Of a DNA stretch of 64,000 bases, positions 11,375-21,610 are shown piece by piece. Each line of letters opens with the position of its first letter. The stretch's first letter is position 1. The notes beneath the pieces are model-generated. The model ran no database searches, was not told the origin of the DNA, and worked only from the letters and a program-made list of their open reading frames with translations. The stretch comes from Halicephalobus mephisto (taxonomy: Eukaryota > Nematoda > Chromadorea > Rhabditida > Panagrolaimidae): contig SWDT01000012.1 of assembly GCA_009193035.1 (NCBI GenBank), positions 496,001-560,000 of the forward strand, written 5' to 3'. Made by a program: the position numbers and the translations under genes.

Positions 11375-12685
11375 CTACAATTTCTGAATAATCATTCCAG
11401 AAGCACCTCCACCACCGTTACAGAGACTAGCGTAGCCAAACTCTCCTGATTTCAGGGCATGAACAAGATGGGCAACAAGACGAGCTCCAGACATTCCAAT
11501 CGGATGACCAATTGAGACTGCTCCTCCATGAGGATTTACTTTAGCTGGATCAAGGTTGTACTTTCTCATAACAGCAATAGGAACAAGTGAAAAAGCTTCA
11601 TTAAATTCCCAGATAGCAATATCCTTCTCCGTCAATCCTGCATTTTTCAAAAGTTTCGGAACAAGTAAACCAGGAGCAATAGAGAAATCAATCGGATGAG
11701 TTGCTGCATCTCCATAAGCGACAACTCTAGCCAATGGCTTTGATCCTATTTCTTTAGCTTTTTCCGCTGTAGCAAGTACGAGAGCACAAGCTCCGTCATT
11801 AAGTGTAGAAGCATTTCCAGCTGTGATTGTTCCATCTTTAGCAAAAACTGCTCTCAGAGAACGGAATTTATCTGGATTCACTTTTGAAAATTCTTCATCA
11901 ATCTTAACTACTTGATCTCCTTTCTTCGAAGTTATTGTAACTGGAACAACTTCAGGACCAATATTACCGTTCTAAAACAATTTTGCATATATAAAATATT
12001 CAAAATTTCTAACCTTCCATGCTTCAGCGGCTTTTCTGTAACTTTCCAGAGCATAGGCATCCTGATCCTCTCTCGTGATCCCGCATTCTTTCGCTGTTTT
12101 TTCTCCACAAACTCCCATATGAATTTTGTCGTAAGCATCAGTCAATCCATCATTAACAACTCCATCAACAACTTTGAACCCTCCATAAGGAAGATCACCT
12201 CGAGGAATATAGAATGGAACATTGCTCATGCTTTCCATTCCACCTCCAACAACGATTTGTTGATGATTAACTTGGCATTGTTGAGCAGCTAACATTACTG
12301 CTTTCAAACCAGATGAGCATACTTTGTTAACTGTAGTTACAGCTGTTGAAATATCCAATCCAGCACCAAGAGTAGCTTGACGAGCAGGAGCTTGTCCAAC
12401 ATTTGCTTGACAAACTTGTCCAAAGAAAACTTCTTGAACAGTTTTTGGTTCAACTCCAGCTTTTTCTACAGCAGCTTTGATTGCAATACTTCCAAGTTGA
12501 GGAGCACTCAAAGAAGCTAACGAGGAACGGAAAGACCCGATAGGAGTTCGGACGGCTGAAAGGATAACTGCCTCCTGAAAAGTTTTAAAATAATTTTCAT
12601 ATAAAAATTCCAAAATTCTAACCTTAATTTCAGCTAATTTTTTAGCAGAAGTCGAAAGTTGACGTTTAGCGATAACACCATTCAT
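11375..12685 (-). CDS. kat-1: Mitochondrial acetyl-CoA acetyltransferase (thiolase), KAT-1 orthologue
   Basis: Three exons on the minus strand: 12685-12623, 12574-12014 and 11971-11375, giving 406 residues. The reaction joins two acetyl-CoA, or cleaves acetoacetyl-CoA, in ketone-body and isoleucine metabolism. The N-terminus ([19 protein letters not shown]) is a basic, Ser-rich mitochondrial presequence. Catalytic features are all present: the nucleophile Cys in [10 protein letters not shown] (near residue 107), the NEAF loop, the active-site His in [11 protein letters not shown], and the C-terminal general-base Cys in [10 protein letters not shown]. Length equals the family norm. The neighbouring thiolases match the C. 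elegans arrangement, where kat-1 sits with two paralogues. A poly(A) signal lies at 11349-11344. The 3' end faces the chemoreceptor only about 140 bp away. Confidence 0.93.
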
Positions 12686-13058
12686 TTCTTACCTAAAAAA
12701 TCTTATAAATTCTAATAATCACAATGGACTATAGATCTTAAATCATCAAAACTGACAAAACTATAACAAAAACTAAGTATTGATCCACATATTGTAAAAA
12801 ATCAAGTTAAAACAAAAACCAAAACTTTAACACTGCAAGTGAGCACTTTCAGCATGGAACAAAATATCAGCGAGAAAACGTCAATGAACGGACAAACACA
12901 TCTCTCCAAGAAAACCTGACCTTTGAGTGATCAATGATCACGTAAAATGTTAGGTGAACTGATGACAAGTAAAAAGAGAACAAAAACTCTCGTAAAACAA
13001 AAACCAATATGATTATATTTACCAAACTTCTGATTAAAAATAAAAACAATTATACCAT
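12686..13058. other. Intergenic spacer between two minus-strand thiolases
   Basis: About 370 bases containing the presumed promoter and 5' UTR of kat-1 and the 3' end of the next thiolase. No coding exon or clear motif was found. The 60-residue minus-strand open frame at 12867-13049 looks random. Confidence 0.6.
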
Positions 13059-14716
13059 TTAATATCGTTGAATGAGAATGGCGGTTGCTTCCCCATCGTT
13101 GCAGATGGCAGCAACTCCGTATTCTCCTGGACTAAGTTCGTGGATGAGAGTGGTGACAATTCTGATTCCCGACATTCCGATAGGGTGACCGAGAGCCACA
13201 GCACCTCCCTTCACATTCATCTTGTTCCGTTCGATCCCCAGCTCCTTCATGAACCCAATAGCAGTCACCGAAAACGCCTCATTCACCTCGAATTTAGCAA
13301 TATCCTTCACAGACAGCTTAGCTGCTCCCAGCAGTTGTTGCACTGCATTCACAGGGGCGATTGTGAAGTCAACAGGGGCTCTACCAGCTTCGGCATAGGC
13401 CACGATCTTGGCCAGAGGTCTGAACTGCGAAACAACAGCTCCACACACCACTACAGCAGCGGCAGCTCCATCATTCAGACTCGAAGCATTCGCAGCTGTG
13501 ATCGTCCCTGTTCCGTCTTTCAGGAACGCCGGCTTCAGAGAACCAACTTTGCTTTCAATCAGTCTCTTGTACTCCTCATCTTCCTTGATAACGTTGTCAG
13601 ATCCATCTCGGTTCTTCAAAACCACAGGGACCACTTCATCTGTAAACTGATTCGCTCTCCAAGCAGCTGCAGCCCGATGGTAACTGTCCAAGGCGTAAGC
13701 ATCTTGATCCTCTCTGGTGATGTGGTAGTCCCGGGCCGTCTTCTCAGCACACAAACCCATGGGGTCATTCAGCATCGCATCAGAGATCCCGTCTCGTTGG
13801 ATTCCATCCACCAGTTTGATGTCTCCGTAGCCGTGTTCTCCTCTCTCCAGGTAGAAGGGGGCCTGACTCATGCTCTCAGTTCCGACGACGAGGGAAATCT
13901 TCCGAACTCCCAGTTGCTGGGACTGTGTGGCCAGAATCAGAGCTTTCAGCGATGAAGAACACACCTTGTTGACAGTGTACGCATTGGAGAATTCAGGAAC
14001 ACCAATTTTAAGGGCAATCTGACGGCTCACATTTGGTCCGCAATTTGCAGTAAGAACTGAACCAGTAATTGTTTCTTCGATATCGTCAGGAACAATGCCA
14101 GCCCTTCTAATCGCTTCCATTGCAGCAACCGCACCCAGATCTACGGAAGACAGCTCTTTGAAGCTTCCTCCGAATGAACCAATCGGAGTTCGAACCGCAG
14201 AAACAATGAACACGTCCTGAAAAGTCAAAAAATAAGGATCTAATATATGGAACAAAAACCACCTGAACCAATGGTCTATCTGCAGGTTGAGGATAACCGA
14301 AAGTTGACTGATCATCAGAAAAAGCCTAAAACTTCTTTCTTAAGATCAGAATAATGATGTAGTCTAAAAGGTGAAAAGCGCACCGAAGGAGTACTTAGAT
14401 TGGCCCTGATAATTGGAGGAGTAGGTAAACTGGGATGTTCGAAAATCAAAGGAGAACATTCTCTGGAGCGATTCTGAAAGACCTAAATCCACTGTCATCT
14501 CTTCTACACTGATCAGAAATCTTACAGGTCTCGGATTATTCGGCAGAAAATCTGCTAAATCCTGGCGGATACCTTTTCGTCCGCGGGGGATTCGAGGCGG
14601 ATCCTGAAAATCGGACAATTATAAAAATAATGAAGTAAAAAACATACATTACCAGATCCATCGATGACCACTACGTCAGGAGGCAGTCCTCGTCGCGATA
14701 CGATATCTCTGAACAT
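13059..14716 (-). CDS. Cytosolic-type thiolase with damaged C-terminal catalytic motif and N-terminal extension
   Basis: Proposed exons on the minus strand are 14716-14648, 14603-14526, 14325-14263 and 14216-13059, giving 455 residues. The last exon encodes a whole thiolase: nucleophile Cys in NKVCSSSLKA, NEAF loop and GHPIGMSG histidine intact. The final motif reads CNDGEAT, whereas the plus-strand paralogue has CNGGGEAT. One codon is gone and the CxG glycine is Asp, so thiolase activity is doubtful. The three upstream exons add about 70 residues I do not recognise (PPRIPRGRKGIRQD, ADRPLVQ); they rest on splice and frame logic only, and exon two could instead use another donor. Residues from NKVCSS to AAICN are identical to the gene at 15490-16713 because of a shared DNA tract. 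Confidence 0.75.
13098..13976 (-). repeat. Inverted 879-bp near-identical tract, minus-strand copy
   Basis: It is matched by 15793-16671 on the plus strand. I noted about ten single-base differences, every one a silent third-position change, and no indels. Identity collapses immediately outside: upstream residues differ at roughly every third position, and downstream the match ends at AAICN inside the CxG motif. The pattern fits gene conversion between inverted paralogues. Confidence 0.8.
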
Positions 14717-15489
14717 TGTAGACTGACAACGTAGGAGACAAGACTAAATATATTCCGGAAATCGGACGCTCTAGTATTTCGAAATCAGACGAGAGAGCGT
14801 CATTTGTCCTTTTTGGGCCATTCAAACGATTCTGGATAAAAAGAGCATGGCCTAATTGCCAATTAGGACACTTTTGTCCGTGATATTCGGCAATTTATCA
14901 TTTTCAAGTCATTCAAATAATCTTGGGTATAAATAGTGTGGCCTAATTACCAATTAGGACTTTTTTGTTTACAATTGTCCCAAATTGTTCTTTTTAGATC
15001 ATTTTAATTATTTCGAGTGAAAGACAGTCTGGTTTGTTTACCTGTTAAGACTGTTTTGTGTCATTTTTGTCAAATTCTTTCCGTTAGGACATTCGAACAC
15101 TTTTATATAACAACAGAATGTACTAAATACCATCTATGACTTTGTGGATTATTTTTTATCAATTTACTCTTCTCAGACCATTCAAATCGTACTGAAAAAA
15201 GATAACGTGATTTAATTACCATGGAGATTTTTTCATACGTAATTTTTCCCAATTTTTGTTTTTATTTTAAAACATTTTAGAACTATCTTCTGTTCCGTGT
15301 TTAATCTGTTCCCGAGATCATTTCTCTGCAGTGCTTCAGCAGGACCGCCCCTTTGGATGAGTTTTTTCTTTTCCAACTTGTCGACGACTGGACTGGGTGG
15401 TTTGTTTTTCGATTTTTATCGCTGCCTATATAAGGAATGGCTCCACTTTTAGCTCGCCATTGGCTAGATCACTCCACTTTTGCCAAAAT
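14717..15489. promoter_or_regulatory. Divergent intergenic region between two thiolase genes
   Basis: About 770 bases separate the outward-facing thiolases, so promoters of both must lie here if the upstream exons of the minus gene are right. The left half has four loosely repeated stretches with the phrase CCTAATTACCAATTAGGAC (near 14850-15060). A TATATAAGGAATGG box lies at 15427-15440, about 60 bases before the plus-strand start codon. No coding region was seen. Confidence 0.5.
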
Positions 15490-16713
15490 ATGAGTTCTAT
15501 TCAGGTAAATTTCTTTTTTGATATATGAATTTTTATTTTAGAAAAATTCTAGGATGTGTTTATCGTTTCTGCCGTTCGGACCCCGATTGCCTCGTTCAGA
15601 GGAAGCTTCAAAGGCTTGTCTTCTGTGGATCTAGGCACAGTAGCCGCTAAAGAAGCTATCAAGAGAGCCGGAATATCTCCAAAAGATGTGGAAGAAACAA
15701 TAACTGGATCCGTGCTAACAGCCAACTGCGGACAGAACGTCAGTCGTCAAATAGCTATCAAATGTGGAATTCCGGAAGAATCTAACGCCTTTACTGTCAA
15801 CAAGGTGTGTTCTTCATCGCTGAAAGCTCTGATTCTGGCCACACAGTCCCAGCAATTGGGAGTTCGGAAGATTTCCCTTGTCGTCGGAACTGAGAGCATG
15901 AGTCAGGCCCCCTTCTACCTGGAGAGAGGAGAACACGGCTACGGAGACATCAAACTAGTGGATGGAATCCAACGAGACGGGATCTCTGATGCGATGCTGA
16001 ATGACCCCATGGGTTTGTGTGCTGAGAAGACGGCTCGGGACTACCACATCACCAGAGAGGATCAAGATGCTTACGCCTTGGACAGTTACCACCGAGCTGC
16101 AGCTGCTTGGAGAGCGAATCAGTTTACAGATGAAGTGGTCCCTGTAGTTTTGAAGAACCGAGATGGATCCGACAACGTTATCAAGGAAGATGAGGAGTAC
16201 AAGAGACTGATTGAGAGCAAGGTTGGTTCTCTGAAGCCGGCGTTCCTGAAAGACGGAACAGGGACGATCACAGCTGCGAATGCTTCGAGTCTGAATGATG
16301 GAGCTGCCGCTGCTGTAGTGGTGTGTGGAGCCGTTGTTTCGCAGTTCAGACCTCTGGCCAAGATCGTGGCCTATGCCGAAGCCGGTAGAGCCCCTGTTGA
16401 CTTCACAATCGCCCCTGTGAATGCAGTGCAACAACTGCTGGGAGCAGCTAAGCTGTCTGTGAAGGATATTGCTAAATTCGAGGTGAATGAGGCGTTTTCG
16501 GTGACTGCTATTGGGTTCATGAAGGAGCTGGGGATCGAGCGGAACAAGATGAATGTGAAGGGAGGTGCTGTGGCTCTCGGTCACCCTATCGGAATGTCGG
16601 GAATCAGAATTGTCACCACTCTCATCCACGAACTTAGTCCAGGAGAATACGGAGTTGCTGCCATCTGCAACGGCGGCGGGGAAGCAACTGCTGTTCTTGT
16701 TCAAAGAGTCTAA
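15490..16713 (+). CDS. Cytosolic-type acetyl-CoA acetyltransferase (thiolase)
   Basis: Two exons, 15490-15504 and 15553-16713, giving 391 residues. The first exon encodes only MSSIQ; the second opens with DVFIVSAVRTPIASF, the standard thiolase N-terminus. There is no mitochondrial presequence and no peroxisomal C-terminal tripeptide, so a cytosolic location is inferred. Catalytic features are complete: nucleophile Cys near residue 91 in [22 protein letters not shown], and the terminal Cys near residue 377 in CNGGGEAT. It corresponds to the C. elegans paralogues next to kat-1 (T02G5.4/T02G5.7 type). A TATA-like box lies upstream and AATAAA at 16772-16777. The central 879 bp are almost identical to the minus-strand gene. 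Confidence 0.92.
15793..16671 (+). repeat. Inverted 879-bp near-identical tract, plus-strand copy
   Basis: Partner of 13098-13976. The repeat arms are separated by about 1.8 kb. This copy keeps the intact CNGGG motif directly after the tract ends. Confidence 0.8.
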
Positions 16714-17321
16714 GAAATACTTTGCAAGTACTTTTGTAGCTGTGAAATAATTATCATGCGGTTAACATTCCAATAAATTGCTTAAATTATTGAATTTTAG
16801 AAGTAGTTATTTTAAAAGTTAACTTTTAAACGCAGAATGTTGTCTTAGAGCAGGTGACTGAGACATAACATTAGGGTTCAGAATTTGCATATGTGAATTC
16901 ATTTTTGATTTTAAATGAAAAAGGAATTCGTGTCTGGTCTTCCTTGATTACTGTCGTTTTTATATCATTGTCATTTTTAATCTTTATTTTTTGTAGTATT
17001 TTCTTAGGTCCATGTTCCAAAATCCAGATGTGATTTCATTATTAAGAAAAAATCTTCAAAAAAATACTTTTCTAAAGTCTTTGAAACTGAGATTTGGTAA
17101 CAGTGATGATGATCTGATTTTGTCTACCATCACTTAATGGTTTTGAAAAAAGAAGAATTTTCGAAAAAATTGTTTAAAAAAATTGAAATTGAGTGAAATT
17201 CCGACGAAGACCTGCAGCGAGCGATCCTGCAGCGAAATAGACTCACATTGCCGCCAAAGCCACGCATGCACATTTCGTTTGATCCAGTTTTCCAATTTTT
17301 TCGAAATATTCTTGAGGCAAA
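16714..17321. other. Intergenic region upstream of copz-1
   Basis: It holds the thiolase 3' UTR with its poly(A) signal and the presumed promoter of the copz-1/orc-2 transcription unit. The final 120 bases are more GC-balanced (CTGCAGCGAGCGATCCTGCA), as in a core promoter or 5' UTR. No coding region was recognised. Confidence 0.5.
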
Positions 17322-18005
17322 ATGGGTCTTGATTTGGTAAGTTTTCTCTGTTCACCGAAATCATCTAGTTCAGTTTTCATCGACCGTGAGCTTTCAGGAC
17401 ATGTCTTCGCTCTACAGTATCAAAGGAATCGCTATTCTCGATCAGGACGGGGATCGGATTCTCGCCAAGGTTTGATTTCACACAGGTGTTTCTGTTAATT
17501 TTTAGTTTCAGTACTACGACAAAGAAGTCCTCCCATCCGAAAAGGAACAAAACGCTTTTGAGAAAAGTTTATTCCAGAAGACCCATAAGGCGAATTGTAA
17601 GGAATTCCGAAGTTGTCGATATATGAAAAGTAATTTTTAGCTGAGATAATTTTGCTCGATGGATTGATCTGCGTCTACCGTTCCAACGTGGACCTGTTCT
17701 TTTACGTCATCGGAAGTGCCAATGAAAACGAATTAATCCTGTGCAGTGTGCTGAATTGTTTGTATGAATCTGTTTCTACCGTACTCCGTAAGAACGTAGA
17801 AAAAAAAGCTTTGTTTGACAACTTGGATATTATTATTCTTATCCTCGATGAACTCGTCGATGATGGTGTTATTTTGGACACCGACCCTACGTCCGTCGTT
17901 AGCCGATGTGCTTTGAGAGGAGATGAGATCAATCTTGGAGATCAGACTCTGGGTCAACTAGCTTCCAAAGTCAAGGAACAAATTCAGTGGTCTTTGCTCA
18001 AATGA
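17322..18005 (+). CDS. copz-1: Coatomer zeta subunit (COPI)
   Basis: Four exons: 17322-17336, 17398-17469, 17512-17596 and 17641-18005, giving 178 residues, the usual zeta-COP length. The protein has the longin-like fold of the small adaptin family. Diagnostic stretches are LYSIKGIAILDQDGDRILAK, TEII-type SEIILLDGLICVYRSNVDLF, FYVIGSANENELIL, LDNLDIIILILDELVDDGVI-type sequence and the ending SQ-type QIQWSLLK. It works with gamma-COP in the F-subcomplex of the COPI coat on Golgi-to-ER vesicles. The stop codon is only 164 bp before orc-2 on the same strand, which matches the C. elegans F59E10 operon. Confidence 0.95.
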
Positions 18006-18163
18006 GCTTGAGAAATCGTTGCACTAACTTATTTTAAATTTCCGTTTAATTTAATGGGGAGAAGTTTTATATAATTTTATCGGATTTCGTGTATTCTAAA
18101 AATTTGTCGTTTAATACGATTTTATATCTTGTATCTTGGTTTGCTTTTAATTTTTTATTGTGC

Positions 18164-18169
18164 TTTCAG
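18164..18169 (+). promoter_or_regulatory. Probable trans-splice acceptor upstream of orc-2
   Basis: The start codon of orc-2 directly follows GTGCTTTCAG, a strong acceptor with no plausible donor exon before it. The preceding 100 bases after the copz-1 stop are T-rich. This is the layout of an internal operon gene receiving a spliced leader, probably SL2. Confidence 0.65.
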
Positions 18170-19695
18170 ATGCCCAGAATCAAGCGTGTTCAAGTTTCTA
18201 CTGGAGCCCAGCAGCTTCAGAATGAGAATATACCTCTAGCTTCTAGTTCTCCTAGTCGTCGTCGGGGTTCCGCCAGTCCGTCTCGCAGTCCAGGAAGAAT
18301 CAAGATTGCTTCTCCGTCACGTGCAGCTCAACAATTGAGGAACGAAGCCAGACACGAAGAAATGGAATTCGAAGACGCCCAGAATCATACTCCCCCGAAG
18401 CAGAAAAAACTCGAGGCTCCCGGCAGTTCTACTGATTCTAGATCTCACGCAATCGGACGTAGACTGGATTTCGCTTCGAAACCTGAAGCTGGAGAAGACG
18501 TCCACATGGAAGAAGATCATCATCCAATCCCGAATATAGTCCAAGATGACTTGTCTGTCCGCATAACCAACATGATTGTCTCTCAATGTGGTGGATTCAG
18601 GAAAAGAAAACGTGACGACATCAAGGAGAAGAATGACGAAGGCTCTGACGAGGAAATGGATGAGGATTGCTTTGGATCCGGACCTCAAGCCAAGAGATCT
18701 CCTTTCGCCTTCGTTGATTACGATAAACTCCTGGAAGAGATGGATCAAGACGATGCAATCAAAATGGAAGAATGTCTTCCTAAAGTCAGAGATTATTTCG
18801 AACAGTGGAAAACCATTTTTTCTACTAAGATGTTCAGCGTTTTAGTCACTGGCAAAGGTTCAAAGATGGGAATCATCAACAAGTTCATCGAAGAATGCTG
18901 GGTGGAAGATCGCGATCATCATCCTGCCGTCGTTATCAGTGGAAATAGTTCTACGATTTCGGCGAAGGATATCTTCCGTGTTATTGAAGGCAATTTGAAG
19001 ATCAAATTGCCTGCTAAAAGAGAAATGAATCTTGTACAGTATGCTAGAGAACTTGGAGAAGCTGTATCTGCTCAAAAACGCGAAGTTTTGCTTGTAATTC
19101 ATTCATTGGATGGCAAAAACCTAAGGTAAAAATTGATTTTTTAATAAGTCTTATATTTGTTTTCAGAGATCCAAGTCAACAAGGTGCTTTGTCAGTTTTC
19201 GTTTCAAAAGCCAGAAATCGAATCTCGTTTATCGCTAGTGTAGATCACAAGAAATCAGGATATATGTGGAATAATGAAATGAGAAGTCAGTATGCTTTTG
19301 TACCATATGTTGTCAACACTTTCATGTCATTCAAGAATGAAATAATGGAAAGTGCTCCTGGATTGCTCGGTATGGAGGTCAAATCGGCCGCAGAAGCTCA
19401 TACTGCTGCTTCGTTGGAAGTCTTCTGGCAAGCTCTCCCTCCAACTGCGCAGAAGGAATTGTTACTATTGACTACGATGAGCATGGGAAGTCCAGATGGA
19501 TCTGTTCAAGTGAATGTTCTTTTTGACAAGGCTAGAAGAGCTATGATCACAACTAGTCGTACAAGTTTAGAGCAACATTTGAATGAATTCAAGGATCACA
19601 GTCTCATCTCGGTGAATCAAGGTGTTGTGAAAGTAATTGCCGATAAGAATTTGTTGCTTTCGTTTATGGAATCCAAAGGAATGGAACTTGATTAA
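18170..19695 (+). CDS. orc-2: Origin recognition complex subunit 2
   Basis: Two exons, 18170-19125 and 19167-19695, giving 494 residues. The first 190 residues are basic/Ser-Pro rich and disordered (SPSRRRGSASPSRSPGR, RKRKRDD), as in other ORC2 N-termini with CDK-type sites. Then comes the ORC2 AAA+-like domain: MFSVLVTGKGSKMGIINKF replaces a true Walker A, PAVVISGNSSTISAKDI, LLVIHSLDGKNLRDPSQQGA, and FIASVDHKKSGYMWN. The C-terminal winged-helix segment follows (QKELLLLTTMSM to SLISVNQGVVKV). It loads the MCM helicase at origins as part of ORC. It follows copz-1 in a probable operon. The chosen ATG abuts the acceptor at 18169; an upstream in-frame ATG at 18089 lies in the spacer. Confidence 0.95.
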
Positions 19696-19884
19696 TTTGG
19701 TGCTTTTTTAAACCTAGAAATTAATTTTGATGACTGGTAGAATTTTGCTTCAGGTAATATTGACCAATGAATTGTACGTTTTTTGAATTTTAATTTTGAA
19801 CAATGCTTTACGAAAAATGAATCATAATTTAATGGAAATGATGAAATTTTGAAGAAAACAATTTTAAAAAACTAAAATTGAAAA

Positions 19885-21067
19885 ATGTTGAAGATTTTGT
19901 TTTTATTTTTTTGGCCTTTGTTGACTCAGGGATTTGGTGATGAGAGGATTATCCGGTTGCCTGAGGGGTTTGATTATATGTCTTCCTGGATCCCGAATTC
20001 GATTGTCAAACTTGTCGAACATAATGAAACAGGATTTTTTTCTATGAGATCTTTCGGAGTAATTGTTTCAAATAACTTTGTTCTGACGACGATTTCGAGT
20101 ATTTTGGATTGGCCAGATGATAAGGAAATATGGATTATCTATGATTATAATATAGTGGCAGTGAAAGAAATTTTTGCTAATCCTGAATATGACAGAAGTA
20201 GCTGGAACGATGTTGCTCTTTTGCAAGTGGTAAGTTGAATCAAAACATGTTTACAAAATTTTCAGTTATTGAAGTTGGAAATTTTGCTATTATGAGAATT
20301 ACGAAATAATTGTGACGTAGATTTTTAGAATTCTAGATTGTAGATGATTTTAAAATTTTACATTGGGTTTTCGAAGATGATGAAAATCCGAACTGAATTC
20401 TGAAGGAATCTGGAAGTTTTCAAAAATCTCAAAATTTTAAAAATTTCGGAAATTTTATAAAATTTCTACAGACTTTCAAAAAAGTTAAAAACATGAATGA
20501 AATTTTCAAATAATTTAGAATCTTCAAATTGGATTCTAGAAGATTCTCAGAAAATTTTTACTAAATTCAAAAATTATTAAAAATGTTTTTTATTCGAAGA
20601 TTAGTAATTTTCCTTCTCTGCAAAATATCTACTTATCCTTTTTAAAAAATACAGTAATCGCAATTTAGGAACCTGCAATCTCACCTAGAATAAAACCAAT
20701 GCCAATTTCCGCTCGGGACAAAAAACGGAAATTATACACTTTTGATTACGATTCAGAAAATGATGTATTTGTAAAAATCCCAGAAACGCTTCTGAAACAA
20801 TCTGAATGCCAAAAGTACTTCACCGACGTTCATTGTTGTGAATATAATTCTGATCTACAGTTGTGTTCTGAAGCGAAAATTAATTCGAAAAAGATCTTCG
20901 GGATGCCGTTGATTGGGGAATGTTCTGGAAAAAACATCATTGTCGGACTTTTTTCAACTCGAAACGACTTCAATCATGGAAAAAACATCGACATTTTTAC
21001 CAGAATAAACAGCTACTGTAACTGGTTCCAATCAGTTTCCAACGGTGAAGTTCACTGTCATTATTGA
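19885..21067 (+). CDS. Secreted trypsin-like protein lacking the catalytic triad
   Basis: Two exons, 19885-20229 and 20669-21067, giving 247 residues. MLKILFLFFWPLLTQGFG is a signal peptide. The fold is S1-like: SFGVIVSNNFVLTTISSIL stands where active enzymes have VLTAAHC, so the His is lost. NDVALLQV keeps the position of the catalytic Asp. GMPLIGECSGKNIIVGLFS replaces GDSGGPL, so the Ser is lost. A terminal YCNWFQSV resembles the C-terminal helix of trypsins. Cysteines remain paired (CQKYF, CCEYN, CSEAK, CSGK). It is therefore a serine protease homologue without activity, possibly a binding protein. A DUF316-type nematode protein is an alternative name for the same group. No operon link to orc-2 (190 bp upstream) is shown. 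Confidence 0.75.
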
Positions 21068-21610
21068 TTTTTGTTAAAAATAACTATAAAATTTAAAATA
21101 AAATTGTTGACATTGCTGTAATTACAGTAGATCTGTTGGTATCGTGGAAATCAATTTAGTGAGATAACGGCATACGATATATAATTTTGAAGGTTCTTAC
21201 TCCCGACTGGAAATATCTAAAGAATGTCCCAAAGATACATGAATCAGCCAAATGGCAAACGAAACCCGTCTTCTTCGTTTTTTTAGACAAATTAAAAAAA
21301 GAAGTTTCAGATAACGAACATTAAAAAGAATTCTGCAAGATCTTCATTGCCATGGTCGCCACAGCTTCAGTAGGGATACTTTATGGCCTAAGACCACGTC
21401 ATCCTATTGATGCTAGAGGGAATTGAATGAAGAAGTTCTCAAAAATTTCAGCAAAATAAATAATTAATCTCATCGGATCAAAGAAGCTTTGTGAAGTCAA
21501 TTGTTGTTTTTATGAACAATTTTAAAAATCACAGTATACTAACTTCTACAAAAACAGATGCTCAAAATTACTGTGTTCAAAATAGATCCGTTATCATCAT
21601 CCAAATCAAC
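21068..21610. other. Intergenic region with a coding-like patch
   Basis: Mostly AT-rich spacer. At 21190-21322 and 21335-21428 on the plus strand two adjacent open segments have non-random composition (PDWKYLKNVPKIHESAKW; IAMVATASVGILYGLRPRHP), but a stop separates them and I could not join them by good splice sites. They may be a decayed small gene. Confidence 0.35.

Noticed and set aside
13068..13955. Long plus-strand open frame (295 codons) antisense to the minus-strand thiolase
   Set aside because: It is a shadow of the conserved thiolase exon. The same antisense frame appears in the paralogue at 15955-16704, and its Ser/His-rich peptide has no domain.
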